Source: Burkholderiales bacterium PBB6 (GTDB lineage Bacteria; Pseudomonadota; Gammaproteobacteria; Burkholderiales; Burkholderiaceae_C). From it: 64,000 nt of DNA. A program made the translations under genes and the position numbers. The notes under the pieces were generated by a model that did no database searches, was not told the origin of the DNA, and saw only the letters and a list, made by a program, of their open reading frames with translations. Below, one piece after another: positions 32,788-41,150 of the stretch. The stretch covers positions 248,001-312,000 of the forward strand of contig NKIH01000001.1 in NCBI GenBank assembly GCA_002255925.1. The letters run 5' to 3'. Position 1 is the stretch's first letter. Each line of letters begins with the position of its first letter.

Positions 32788-34406
32788 GCGAGCACTTTTC
32801 CCAGGAACGCCGCTGGCACGACGACCGCGGGCGTGTGGCTGCCGAGGGGGATCGGCGGCATGTGCGCGAGGTGCAGCAGCACCCCTTGCCGGCACCGCTG
32901 CGTGCCGAGCGGCCGCTGCCTGACCCGAGCGACTGGACCTTTGATCTGATCGAGCAGTACCACGACGCGATTCGCCGCACAGCGCAGCGCTACGGGCTCG
33001 ACACCTATCCGAACCAGCTCGAGATCATCACCGCCGAGCAGATGATGGATGCCTACGCCAGCGTAGGCATGCCGGTGAACTACCGCCACTGGAGCTACGG
33101 CAAGGAGTTCATCAGCACCGAGAAGAACTACCGGCGCGGCCACATGGGCCTGGCCTACGAGATCGTCATCAATGCCAACCCCTGCATCAGCTACCTGATG
33201 GAGGAGAACACCATGGCCATGCAGGCCCTGGTGATTGCCCACGCGGCCTATGGCCACAACAGCTTCTTCAAGGGCAACTACCTGTTCCGCATGTGGACGG
33301 ATGCCGCGTCGATCATCGACTACCTCGTCTACGCCAAGAACTACATCGCCGAGTGCGAGGAGCGGCATGGCGTGGACACGGTCGAGCTGTTCCTCGACTC
33401 CTGCCACGCGCTGCAGAACCACGGCGTTGACCGCTACCGGCGGCCGAGCAAGAAGTCGCTCGCCGAAGAGCTGGCGCAGCGCAAGGACCGCGAGACCTAT
33501 GCGCAGTCGCAAGTGAATGAGCTCTGGCGCACCTTGCCCCGCAAGGCCGATGCGGTGGAAGACGCGCCCACCAGCCGCCGCTTTCCTGAAGAGCCGGAAG
33601 AGAACCTGCTGTACTTCATCGAAAAGAACGCGCCGCTGCTGGAGCCCTGGCAGCGCGAGGTGGTGCGCATCGTCCGCAAGGTGGCGCAGTACTTCTATCC
33701 GCAACGGCAAACCCAGGTCATGAACGAAGGCTGGGCCACGTTCTGGCACCACAAGCTGCTCAACACGCTTTACGACGACGGCCTGCTGACCGATGGCGTG
33801 ATGATCGAATGGCTGAAGTCGCACACCAACGTGGTCTACCAGCCGCGTGTGGGTGACCGCGGCTACAACGGCCTGAATCCGTACGCGCTGGGCTTTGCGA
33901 TGTACACCGACATCAAGCGCATCTGCGAAGCGCCCACCGACGAAGACCGCGCCTGGTTTCCTGACATCGCCGGTCAGCCCTGGCTGCCCGTGCTGGACCA
34001 GGCCATGCGCAACTTCAAGGACGAAAGCTTTGTAGGCCAGTACCTCAGCCCCAAGCTGATGCGCGACTTCCGGCTGTTCGCCATCGTCGACGACGACAAG
34101 CAGACCGAACTGGCCGTCAGCGCCATCCACGACGAGGGCGGTTACCGGCGGGTGCGTGAAGCGTTGTCGCGCCAATACGACCTCGGCGCGCGCGAGCCGA
34201 ACATCCAGGTGTGGAACGTGAACCTGCGCGGCGACCGGTCGCTGACGCTGCGCCACACCCAGCACAACAACCGCCCGCTTGATGACAGTGCGGCCGAGGT
34301 GCTCAAGCATGTGTCCCGGCTCTGGGGCTTCGGCGTGCAGCTGGAAAGCGTCAATGGCCAGGGGGAGACCACCCGGCGATGGAGCGTGGCGGCCCCCCTG
34401 ACTTGA
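32784..34406 (+). CDS. SpoVR family protein
   Basis: Protein of 540 residues. Conserved segments include GMPVNYRHWSYGKEFISTEK, GLAYEIVINANPCISYLMEE, NTMAMQALVIAHAAYGHNSF and NEGWATFWHHKLLN, all typical of SpoVR/YcgB. The His/Glu-rich clusters look like a metal site, but no reaction is established. It was named for a Bacillus cortex-formation gene, yet is common in non-sporulating proteobacteria as the third gene after prkA and yeaH, as here. Start ATG at 32784 overlaps the previous stop. Confidence 0.97.
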   Translation: MSEHFSQERRWHDDRGRVAAEGDRRHVREVQQHPLPAPLRAERPLPDPSDWTFDLIEQYHDAIRRTAQRYGLDTYPNQLEIITAEQMMDAYASVGMPVNYRHWSYGKEFISTEKNYRRGHMGLAYEIVINANPCISYLMEENTMAMQALVIAHAAYGHNSFFKGNYLFRMWTDAASIIDYLVYAKNYIAECEERHGVDTVELFLDSCHALQNHGVDRYRRPSKKSLAEELAQRKDRETYAQSQVNELWRTLPRKADAVEDAPTSRRFPEEPEENLLYFIEKNAPLLEPWQREVVRIVRKVAQYFYPQRQTQVMNEGWATFWHHKLLNTLYDDGLLTDGVMIEWLKSHTNVVYQPRVGDRGYNGLNPYALGFAMYTDIKRICEAPTDEDRAWFPDIAGQPWLPVLDQAMRNFKDESFVGQYLSPKLMRDFRLFAIVDDDKQTELAVSAIHDEGGYRRVREALSRQYDLGAREPNIQVWNVNLRGDRSLTLRHTQHNNRPLDDSAAEVLKHVSRLWGFGVQLESVNGQGETTRRWSVAAPLT

Positions 34407-34494
34407 TGTAGATCACGCTGGCTGCAAGAATGGCAGCGATTGAGGCGTTGAACGCCCTGTCGAGTGCAACACCTGTTGCACCCCCGATCGCTGC
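34403..34494 (+). promoter_or_regulatory. Promoter and nested palindromes upstream of rsbQ-like gene
   Basis: TTGATG (34403-34408), a 17-base spacer and AAGAAT (34426-34431) with TG one base before form a plausible sigma-70 promoter, start near 34438. Downstream are three nested dyads: outer arms GCAGCGAT (34433-34440) and ATCGCTGC (34487-34494); GGCGTT-G-AACGCC (34444-34456); and GTGCAACACCTGTTGCAC (34464-34481), an 18-bp perfect dyad. As RNA these could fold as a three-way junction, although the predicted start would cut off part of the outer stem. As DNA they could be operators. Confidence 0.6.
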
Positions 34495-34511
34495 ACGCGA
34501 GGAGTCGTTGG

Positions 34512-35333
34512 ATGAGCGAGCCACTGTCAGTCTGGACGCACCGCCATGCCGTGGTGCGACGTGGAAATGGGCCGCGCACCTTGTTGTTCGCTCACGGCTT
34601 CGGCTGTGACCAGGGCATGTGGCGCCACCTGGTGCCCGCTTTCGAGAACGATTATTCGCTGGTGCTGTTCGACTACATCGGGTCGGGCCGCTCCGATGCC
34701 TCGGCCTACGACCCCGTCCGGCACGCCACCCTGGCGGGTTATGCCGAGGACGTGGTGGGCCTGGTCAATGCGCTGGAGCTGAAGGACGTGGTGTTTGTCG
34801 GCCATTCGGCCAGCGCCATGGTGGGCGTGCTGGCATCACAGATGCAGCCGGGTCTGTTTTCGCACATGGTGATGATCGGCCCGTCGCCCTGCTACATCAA
34901 CCACCCGCCTGACTACGTCGGCGGCTTCGAGCGCAGCGACATCGACGCCATGCTCGACATGATGGAGCACAACTTCGAGGCCTGGGCCGACGCGCTGGCG
35001 CCGGTGGTGATGAAGCATGCCGACCGGCCCGAGCTGGCCGAAGAGCTGGATGCCAGCTTCTGTGCGCTGGACCCTTCTATCGCCCGCCGCTGGGCGCGGG
35101 CCATCTTCCTGGCCGACAACCGCGCTGATCTGCCCAAGATGCAGATTCCTTCGCTGGTGCTGCAATGCAGCGAAGACGCACTTGCGCCGCTGGCAGTTGG
35201 TGACTACATCGCCCGCCACATGCCGCAGAGCACCGTGCAGGTGCTGCGCGCTACCGGTCATTGCCCCCACATGAGCGAGCCCGATGAGGCCGTTGCCGTC
35301 ATGCGCGACTACTTCCGCAACCAAGGCATTTGA
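34512..35333 (+). CDS. RsbQ-like alpha/beta hydrolase
   Basis: Protein of 273 residues closely following the RsbQ pattern: LLFAHGFGCDQGMWRHLVPA, VLFDYIGSGRSD, nucleophile elbow FVGHSASAMVG with Ser near residue 99, HMVMIGPSPCYIN, the acid in LVLQCSEDALAP and the catalytic His in TGHCPHMSEPDE. In Bacillus, RsbQ works with the PAS-containing phosphatase RsbP to signal energy stress to sigma-B. Here the partner encoded next, overlapping by one base, is a PAS hybrid histidine kinase, so the hydrolase likely makes or handles a ligand sensed by that PAS domain (inference). The gene has its own promoter and palindromes upstream. Confidence 0.93.
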   Translation: MSEPLSVWTHRHAVVRRGNGPRTLLFAHGFGCDQGMWRHLVPAFENDYSLVLFDYIGSGRSDASAYDPVRHATLAGYAEDVVGLVNALELKDVVFVGHSASAMVGVLASQMQPGLFSHMVMIGPSPCYINHPPDYVGGFERSDIDAMLDMMEHNFEAWADALAPVVMKHADRPELAEELDASFCALDPSIARRWARAIFLADNRADLPKMQIPSLVLQCSEDALAPLAVGDYIARHMPQSTVQVLRATGHCPHMSEPDEAVAVMRDYFRNQGI

Positions 35334-37330
35334 TGTTCGCCTCTGGCGCCGGCTCTTCCATTCAGCAGCTGCATTCGGCGCCCCCCACCGGACTTGTGCA
35401 CGACGGCCTGCCTTGCGCGGTGATCCGCTTCTTTGACAGTGGTCGGATCTACAACTGGAACTCGGGCTACCTGCAGATGCTGGGGCTGGGGCTGGAGGTG
35501 GGGGCGGCCCCGCCGGCGCTGTTCGCCGATGCGCTCACACCGGCCTCGCGCATCCTGTACCTGACGGGCCTGTGGCCCAAGCTGCAATTGCAGCAATGGG
35601 TGGAAGAGAGTTACCTGACGCTGCGCGCCTCGGCGGGCGGCGATGTGCCGGTGCTGGTCAACATCCGCCGCGAAGCGATGCCGGATGGCTTGGTTCACAA
35701 CGTGGCCGTGCTGGTGCACATCCGTGATCGCAAGCGGATGGAAGAGGGGTTGCTGCGGGCGCGCCGAGCCACCGAACAGGTGCCGGGCCTGGTCTGCCAG
35801 TTCATGCTGGAGCCTGACGGCGCCGCCTGCTTCCCATTCGCCAGCGATGCCATCCAGACCCTGTTCGACGTGACGCCCGCGCAGGCGCGGCTCAGCGCCA
35901 CGCCGATGCGCAGTCGCATCAGCCCGCCCGATTGGCGTTCGCTGCGGCGCAGCCTGCTGGTGTCCGCACGCCGGCTCTTGCCCTGGCACCACGAGTTCCG
36001 CGTCAAGGTGCGTGGCGAAGAGCGCTGGGTCGAAGGCCGGGCCTCGCCGCAACGCCTGGCCGACGGCACGGTGCTGTGGCATGCCTACCTGTGTGACGCC
36101 ACCGAGCGCCGCGCCACCGACGCCCTGGTGCGTGACAAGGAAGTGGCCGAGCAGGCCAGCCGCGCCAAGAGTGAATTCCTCGCCCGCATCAGCCACGAGC
36201 TGCGCACCCCGCTGAATGCCGTGATGGGCTTTTCGCAGCTGCTGGCGGCCGATTCGGCGCAGCGCCTCGATGCTGCCCAACGCGACTACCTGGGCCACAT
36301 CGAGGCCGCGGGTCGGGGCCTGCTGGAGCTGGTCAACGAGGTGCTCGACCTCACCCGCATCGAAACCGGCGCGGTCGATCTGCACCTGCAGCCCTGCGAT
36401 GTTCGCCAGGCCCTGCTGGCCGGCATGGGCATGGTGACGCTGCAGGCCGCGCAGGCGGGTGTCGAGCTGCACTGCGAGGTGCCTGCGGGCTTGGCGGTGA
36501 TGGCTGATCCGCAGAAGCTGTCGCAGTGCCTGCTCAACCTGCTGACCAACGCCGTGAAATACAACCGGCCGCAAGGCCAAGTGCGGCTGACGGCTCGCCC
36601 GCAGGGGGCCTGGGTGGCGCTGGAGTTGCATGACACCGGGCCGGGCCTGGACGCCCGGCAATGCGCCCACCTGTTCGAGCCCTTCAACCGCCTGGGCGCC
36701 GAGCGCACCACGGTGGAAGGCAGCGGCCTGGGCCTGGTCATCACCCGTGGCCTGGCCCGGCGCATGGGCGGCGATGTGCTGGTGCACAGCGTGCCGGGGC
36801 AGGGCAGCTGCTTCACGCTGCAGTTGCCGGCCGTGGAGCGCGCGGGCATTGAGGCCCAGCGCCCGCTTGAATCAACCCGTCCGCCTGACGTGCCGGCCGC
36901 TCAGTCCACGGCGGGTCAGCAGGTGCGCCATGCGCTGTATGTGGACGACAACCCCGTCAACGTGATGCTGATGCAGGCCATCGCCCAGCGCTGCCCGGCG
37001 ATGCGGCTGCATGTGGCCGCCACCGGTGCCGAATGCCTGGCCCAGGCCGGGCGGCATGCGCCCGAGCTGCTGCTGGTGGACATCGGCCTGCCCGACATCA
37101 ACGGCCTGGAGTTGCTGGGCCGCCTGCGCGCCTTGCCCGGCCTGCAGGCGGTGCCTGCGGTGGCGGTGTCGGCCGATGCCTTGCCCGCCGATGTGGACCG
37201 TGCGCTGGCCGCAGGCTTTGCTGATTACTGGACCAAGCCGCTCGACCTCGGCGCCACGCTTGCTGCCTTCGAGGCCTGGCTAGACCGCGGCGCCGTCGCA
37301 CTCACAGCTGGAAGATCTTTCCCGGGTTGA
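35333..37330 (+). CDS. PAS-domain hybrid histidine kinase coupled to RsbQ-like hydrolase
   Basis: Protein of 665 residues with no membrane segments. Residues ~20-140 form a PAS-like sensor (FFDSGRIYNWNSGYLQMLGL), and a second PAS-like region spans ~145-265. The kinase core has the phosphoacceptor His in EFLARISHELRTPLNAVMGF, the N box NLLTNAVKYN, and DTGPGLD and GSGLGLVITRGLAR in the ATP domain. The C-terminal ~120 residues are a receiver with the phosphoacceptor Asp in LLLVDIGLPD. The ATG overlaps the hydrolase stop (TGATG), so the two are co-translated. The output pathway is not visible. Its 3' end overlaps the convergent oxidase gene by 29 bases. Confidence 0.93.
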   Translation: MFASGAGSSIQQLHSAPPTGLVHDGLPCAVIRFFDSGRIYNWNSGYLQMLGLGLEVGAAPPALFADALTPASRILYLTGLWPKLQLQQWVEESYLTLRASAGGDVPVLVNIRREAMPDGLVHNVAVLVHIRDRKRMEEGLLRARRATEQVPGLVCQFMLEPDGAACFPFASDAIQTLFDVTPAQARLSATPMRSRISPPDWRSLRRSLLVSARRLLPWHHEFRVKVRGEERWVEGRASPQRLADGTVLWHAYLCDATERRATDALVRDKEVAEQASRAKSEFLARISHELRTPLNAVMGFSQLLAADSAQRLDAAQRDYLGHIEAAGRGLLELVNEVLDLTRIETGAVDLHLQPCDVRQALLAGMGMVTLQAAQAGVELHCEVPAGLAVMADPQKLSQCLLNLLTNAVKYNRPQGQVRLTARPQGAWVALELHDTGPGLDARQCAHLFEPFNRLGAERTTVEGSGLGLVITRGLARRMGGDVLVHSVPGQGSCFTLQLPAVERAGIEAQRPLESTRPPDVPAAQSTAGQQVRHALYVDDNPVNVMLMQAIAQRCPAMRLHVAATGAECLAQAGRHAPELLLVDIGLPDINGLELLGRLRALPGLQAVPAVAVSADALPADVDRALAAGFADYWTKPLDLGATLAAFEAWLDRGAVALTAGRSFPG

Positions 37331-38720
37331 GGATGTTGTGCGGGTCAAGCGCCAGCTTGATCGCCCGCATCATCGCCACGCTGCCAGCCCCGGTTTCCTC
37401 GACCAGGAAACCCTGCTTGTGCAGGCCGATGCCGTGCTCACCCGTGCAGGTGCCTTCCACCGCGATGGCGCGCTGTACCACCCGGTCGTTCAGGGCCTCG
37501 GCGCGCTCGCGCTCTTCGGGCAGCGCCGGGTCGATCAGGTAGGCGATGTGGAAGTTGCCGTCGCCCACATGGCCCACCACGAAGTGCGGCAGGCCGGCGG
37601 CCTCGGCGTCGTCGAGCGCGGCCGTCACCATGCCGGCCAGCTGCGAGATCGGCACGCAGGTGTCGGTGGTGATGGCGCGGCAGCCCGGCTTCATCTGCAG
37701 GCCTGACAGGTAGGCGTGGTGGCGCGCCGTCCACAGGCGGGTGCGCTCTTCCGGCGTGGTGGCCCACTGGAAATCATTGCCACCCAGATCGCGGGCAATT
37801 TCCTGCACCGTGGCGGCCTGCTCGGCCACGCTGGCGGCGCTGCCGTGGAACTCCATCAGCAGCATCGGCGCTTCGGTCAGCCCGAGCTTGTCGTGCAGGT
37901 TCACGGCGCGCACGGCATGGCGGTCGAGGAACTCGCAGCGGGCGATCGGCACGCCCATCTGGATCAGCTGGATGGTGGTGTTGACGGCCCCTTCCACGTC
38001 CGGGAAGAAGCAGATCGCGGCGGCCACGCTTTCGGGCAGCGGATGCAGCTTCAGCGTGATCTCGGTGATGACGCCCAGCGTGCCTTCGCTGCCCACCATC
38101 AGGCGCGTCAGGTCGTAGCCGGCACTTGATTTGCGAGCGCGCGTGCCGGTGCGGATGACCTCGCCGCTGGCGGTCACCACCGTCAGGCCGAGCACGTTCT
38201 CGCGCATCGTGCCGTAACGCACGGCGTTCGTGCCGGAGGCGCGCGTGGCCGTCATGCCGCCGATGGACGCGTCTGCGCCCGGATCGATCGGGAAGAACAG
38301 GCCCATGTCCTTGACCTCGCGGTTCAGCTGGGTGCGCAGCACGCCGGCTTCCACGGTGCAGGTCAGGTCATCGGCATGCACCTGCACCACGCGGTTCATG
38401 CGCGACAGGTCGATGCTCAGGCCGCCTTGCACGGCCAGCAAATGGCCTTCCAGCGACGAGCCCGCGCCGTAGGGAATGACTGGCACCTGGTGCTGCGCGG
38501 CCTGGCTGACGGCGAAGGCCACCTCCTCGGTACTTTCGCAGAACACCACGGCGTCGGGCGGCGGCACGTCGAAGGGCGATTCATCGCGGCCATGCTGCTC
38601 GCGCACGGCCAGCGCCGTGGACAGGCGATGCCCGAAACGGGCGCTCAACGCGCTGAGCATCTGGGCGGGCAGCGGACGGGCGAGCAGGCGCTCGGCGGGG
38701 TGCGGCATCGGAGCGTTCAT
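37302..38720 (-). CDS. FAD-linked oxidase, D-lactate/glycolate dehydrogenase type
   Basis: Protein of 472 residues. The N-terminal FAD domain includes PVIPYGAGSSLEGHLLAVQG, then DPGADASIGGMTATRASGTN and SSAGYDLTRLMVGSEGTLGV. The C-terminal domain includes HVGDGNFH, which contributes substrate/metal ligands, and GTCTGEHGIGLHKQ. This layout fits D-lactate dehydrogenase (cytochrome) or GlcD-like enzymes that oxidise 2-hydroxy acids and pass electrons to the respiratory chain. No glcE/glcF partners are adjacent, so a single-subunit D-lactate dehydrogenase is more likely. Confidence 0.92.
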   Translation of the reverse strand: MNAPMPHPAERLLARPLPAQMLSALSARFGHRLSTALAVREQHGRDESPFDVPPPDAVVFCESTEEVAFAVSQAAQHQVPVIPYGAGSSLEGHLLAVQGGLSIDLSRMNRVVQVHADDLTCTVEAGVLRTQLNREVKDMGLFFPIDPGADASIGGMTATRASGTNAVRYGTMRENVLGLTVVTASGEVIRTGTRARKSSAGYDLTRLMVGSEGTLGVITEITLKLHPLPESVAAAICFFPDVEGAVNTTIQLIQMGVPIARCEFLDRHAVRAVNLHDKLGLTEAPMLLMEFHGSAASVAEQAATVQEIARDLGGNDFQWATTPEERTRLWTARHHAYLSGLQMKPGCRAITTDTCVPISQLAGMVTAALDDAEAAGLPHFVVGHVGDGNFHIAYLIDPALPEERERAEALNDRVVQRAIAVEGTCTGEHGIGLHKQGFLVEETGAGSVAMMRAIKLALDPHNILNPGKIFQL

Positions 38721-38785
38721 GGCCTCACTGTACTGCCGATGGGCCCGTGCGTCGCGGGGCTGCTGCGGTGCCTCTACACTGCCGC

Positions 38786-39412
38786 ATGGCCAATCGACTC
38801 ACTCAAATCGCGACCCGCACCGGGGATGACGGCACCACCGGGCTGGGCGACGGACAACGTGTCCCCAAAGACCACCTGCGCGTGGCCGCCATGGGCGATG
38901 TGGACGAACTCAACTCGCAACTCGGCGTGCTGCTGGCCGAGCCGCTGCCCGCCGATGTGCGCGAGCTGCTGGTGGTGATCCAGCACGAGCTGTTCAACCT
39001 GGGCGGCGAGCTGTCGATCCCGGGATACGAGCTGCTCAAGCCCGACGCCGTGATCCGCCTGGACGAAGCCCTGGCGCACTACAACGCCCAACTGCCGCGC
39101 CTGGCCGAGTTCATCCTGCCGGCCGGCACGCGCAGCGCCGCGCTGGCGCATGTGGCGCGCACCATCGCCCGGCGTGCCGAGCGGGCCGTGGTGGGCCTGA
39201 CGGCGATCGAGCCGGTGAACGACGCGCCGCGCCAGTACCTCAACCGTCTGTCCGATCTGCTGTTCGTGCTGGCGCGTGTGCTCAACCGGGCCAATCTGGA
39301 CGGCCTGGGTGGCGACGATGTCTACTGGCGCAGCGAGCGCCTGCAGCGCGCGCAGGCTGAAGGTGCTGATGACCAGCCTGCTGAGGGCGCCGCCGACAAC
39401 ACCGGCGGCTGA
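38786..39412 (+). CDS. Cob(I)alamin adenosyltransferase, PduO type
   Basis: ATP:cob(I)alamin adenosyltransferase of 208 residues. Family features are the start ANRLTQIATRTGDDGTTGLG, VDELNSQLGVLL, IQHELFNLGGELSIPG, and the C-terminal RTIARRAERAVVGL followed by YLNRLSDLLFVLARVLNR. It makes adenosylcobalamin. The Arg-Thr-Gly-Asp near the N-terminus contacts ATP. The last ~20 residues are a polar tail. The gene is divergent from the FAD-linked oxidase; no other cobalamin genes are nearby. Confidence 0.95.
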   Translation: MANRLTQIATRTGDDGTTGLGDGQRVPKDHLRVAAMGDVDELNSQLGVLLAEPLPADVRELLVVIQHELFNLGGELSIPGYELLKPDAVIRLDEALAHYNAQLPRLAEFILPAGTRSAALAHVARTIARRAERAVVGLTAIEPVNDAPRQYLNRLSDLLFVLARVLNRANLDGLGGDDVYWRSERLQRAQAEGADDQPAEGAADNTGG

Positions 39413-39425
39413 ACCTGCCGCGGTG

Positions 39426-39737
39426 TCAGCTGCGCACCGTCATCTGAGACAGATCTACCCGCACCACGGGCCGGCCCAATGCGGCGCAGGTGGCGCGGCC
39501 GAAGGTTTGCTGCCAGTGCACATCGTCAAAGGCCAGCGGGCCGGCGGCGTCCGCCACGGCCAGCAGCTTGTCGGCCGTCAGCACCTTGCCGCTGGCGCGC
39601 AGCGGGCTGCAATCAAGCCGCGTGAATTCGCCATCCAGCCATCGCCGGGCCTCGTCGGCGGGCGGCAGCTCATTGGCGTCCACGGGGATGTCCAGGCTCT
39701 GGCGGGTATCGAAGACAACGGTCACCATGTGGCGCAT
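39426..39737 (-). CDS. Uncharacterised small protein
   Basis: Protein of 103 residues (start 39737, or three codons later at 39728). Codon use is normal. It contains MVTVVFDTRQSLDIPVDANE, GEFTRLDCSPLRASGKVLTA and DDVHWQQTFGRATCAALGRP. It looks cytosolic and has no membrane segment. I recognise no family. It lies between the adenosyltransferase gene (convergent) and aroG, whose stop is 62 bases upstream on the same strand, so it could be co-transcribed with aroG. Confidence 0.7.
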   Translation of the reverse strand: MRHMVTVVFDTRQSLDIPVDANELPPADEARRWLDGEFTRLDCSPLRASGKVLTADKLLAVADAAGPLAFDDVHWQQTFGRATCAALGRPVVRVDLSQMTVRS

Positions 39738-39799
39738 CGGCAAACCTCGGCGGGGTGTGTGCGGGGGTGTGTCGAGTCTGGCACGCCCCCGCGCGCTTG

Positions 39800-40927
39800 T
39801 CACCCGCGGCGAGCCCTGACAGCGTCGCTCAGCGTTTCCAGCACGCCCACCGAATCGTCCCAGTCGATGCAGGCGTCGGTGATGCTCTGACCGTGGCACA
39901 GCTTGGCCGGGTCGTCCTTGCCCGGCGTGAACTTCTGGGCGCCGCCCACCAGGTGGCTTTCCACCATCACGCCGAAGATGCTGCGGCTGCCGGCCTTCAG
40001 CTGCTCGCCGATGTCACGGGCCACGTCGATCTGGCGCTGGTGCTGCTTGCTGGAGTTGGCATGGCTGCAGTCCACCATCAAGGTGGCAGGCAGCTTGGCG
40101 GCTTCGAGTTCGCTGCAGGCCGCGGCCACGCTGACGGCGTCGTAGTTCGGGGCCTTGCCGCCGCGCAGGATGACGTGGCAATCCTTGTTGCCCTTGGTCT
40201 CGACGATGGCGACCTGGCCGTTCTTGTGCACCGACAGGAAATGGTGCGGGCGGGCGGCGGCCTGGATGGCGTCGGTCGCGATCTTGATGTTGCCGTCGGT
40301 GCCGTTCTTGAAGCCGATCGGTGCCGACAGGCCTGACGACAGTTCGCGGTGCACCTGGCTCTCGGTGGTGCGCGCGCCGATGGCGCCCCAGCTGATCAGA
40401 TCACCGATGTACTGCGGGCTGATGGTGTCGAGGAACTCGCTGCCGGCCGGCACGCCCAGGCGGTTGATCTCCACCAGCAGCTGGCGGGCGATGCGCAGGC
40501 CTTCGTCGATGCGGTAGCTCTCATCGAGGTACGGGTCGTTGATCAGGCCCTTCCAGCCCACGGTGGTGCGCGGCTTTTCGAAGTACACCCGCATCACGAT
40601 TTCCAGGGTGTCGGCATAACGCTCGCGCACGTCCTTCAGGCGGCGGGCGTATTCCACCGCGGCGGCCGGATCATGGATGGAGCACGGGCCGATGATGACC
40701 AGCAGGCGGTCATCCTTGCCGTTCATGATGCGGCGCACCGTGTGGCGGGTCTGCTTGATCAGCGCCTCGATGGGCGTGCCGGCGATCGGGAAGAAGCGGA
40801 TCAGGTGCTCCGGCGGCGGCAGCGGCGTGACTTCCTGGATGCGCTGGTCGTCGGTTTCGCTGGTGCGCTCGCTCAGGATCAGGCCGGTGCGGCTGTCGCT
40901 GCTGGAGGCGGTGGATTTCGCGTTCAT
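39800..40927 (-). CDS. aroG: 3-deoxy-7-phosphoheptulonate synthase (DAHP synthase, class I)
   Basis: First enzyme of the aromatic pathway, condensing phosphoenolpyruvate and erythrose 4-phosphate. At 375 residues it has the AroG/AroF length. Conserved segments include LLVIIGPCSIHDPAAAVEYA, RVYFEKPRTTVGWKGLINDP, GARTTESQVHRELSSGLS, GFKNGTDGN and LMVDCSHANSSKQ, covering the substrate and metal sites (Cys, His, Glu, Asp). The Phe-rich leader peptide and terminator upstream point to attenuation control by aromatic amino acid supply, in addition to the allosteric control common to the family. Confidence 0.97.
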   Translation of the reverse strand: MNAKSTASSSDSRTGLILSERTSETDDQRIQEVTPLPPPEHLIRFFPIAGTPIEALIKQTRHTVRRIMNGKDDRLLVIIGPCSIHDPAAAVEYARRLKDVRERYADTLEIVMRVYFEKPRTTVGWKGLINDPYLDESYRIDEGLRIARQLLVEINRLGVPAGSEFLDTISPQYIGDLISWGAIGARTTESQVHRELSSGLSAPIGFKNGTDGNIKIATDAIQAAARPHHFLSVHKNGQVAIVETKGNKDCHVILRGGKAPNYDAVSVAAACSELEAAKLPATLMVDCSHANSSKQHQRQIDVARDIGEQLKAGSRSIFGVMVESHLVGGAQKFTPGKDDPAKLCHGQSITDACIDWDDSVGVLETLSDAVRARRG

Positions 40928-40965
40928 CGTGTATCTCCTGGGTGGGTGCCTGATGCAGACCGGCG

Positions 40966-40997
40966 AAAAAAAACCGCCGGGGGTTGCCGGCGGTTTT
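40966..40997 (-). terminator. Attenuator terminator before aroG
   Basis: On the minus strand, AAAACCGCCGG - CAACCC - CCGGCGGTTTT is an 11-bp perfect stem, with a run of eight T residues completing it, and it ends only 39 bases before the aroG ATG. A terminator between a leader peptide and its gene is the hallmark of attenuation. The upstream segment CTGGCGG (41050-41044) can pair with CCGCCGG in the terminator's 5' arm, giving the alternative antiterminator. Confidence 0.85.
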
Positions 40998-41017
40998 CTG
41001 GGGGTGTTCGCGTTGCT

Positions 41018-41098
41018 TCAGGTGCGCGCGTTTGCCTCTCCAGCCGCCAGACGGGGCGAGAACCAAAAGTAGGCAAAAAAGAAGCGGGATGCGGTCAT
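41018..41098 (-). CDS. Aromatic-amino-acid leader peptide for aroG
   Basis: A 26-residue reading frame (ATG at 41098, TGA at 41020-41018) that contains the run FFFAYFWF: five Phe, one Tyr and one Trp in eight codons. It ends 21 bases before the 5' arm of the attenuator terminator. Stalling at Phe (or Tyr/Trp) codons would free the antiterminator pairing and allow transcription of aroG. No strong ribosome binding site is visible; a GTG lies immediately upstream in frame. It was not seen as a family match, only by composition and position. Confidence 0.82.
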   Translation of the reverse strand: MTASRFFFAYFWFSPRLAAGEANART

Positions 41099-41150
41099 CA
41101 CGAAATCAATGTAGCACACAAATGTGGCAACAGCGGGCGTGGGCAGGGCC

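Noticed and set aside
41101-41120. TACATT with an upstream TG as the promoter of the aroG leader
   Set aside because: It would place the start only about three bases before the leader peptide ATG and has no good -35, so it was not called.
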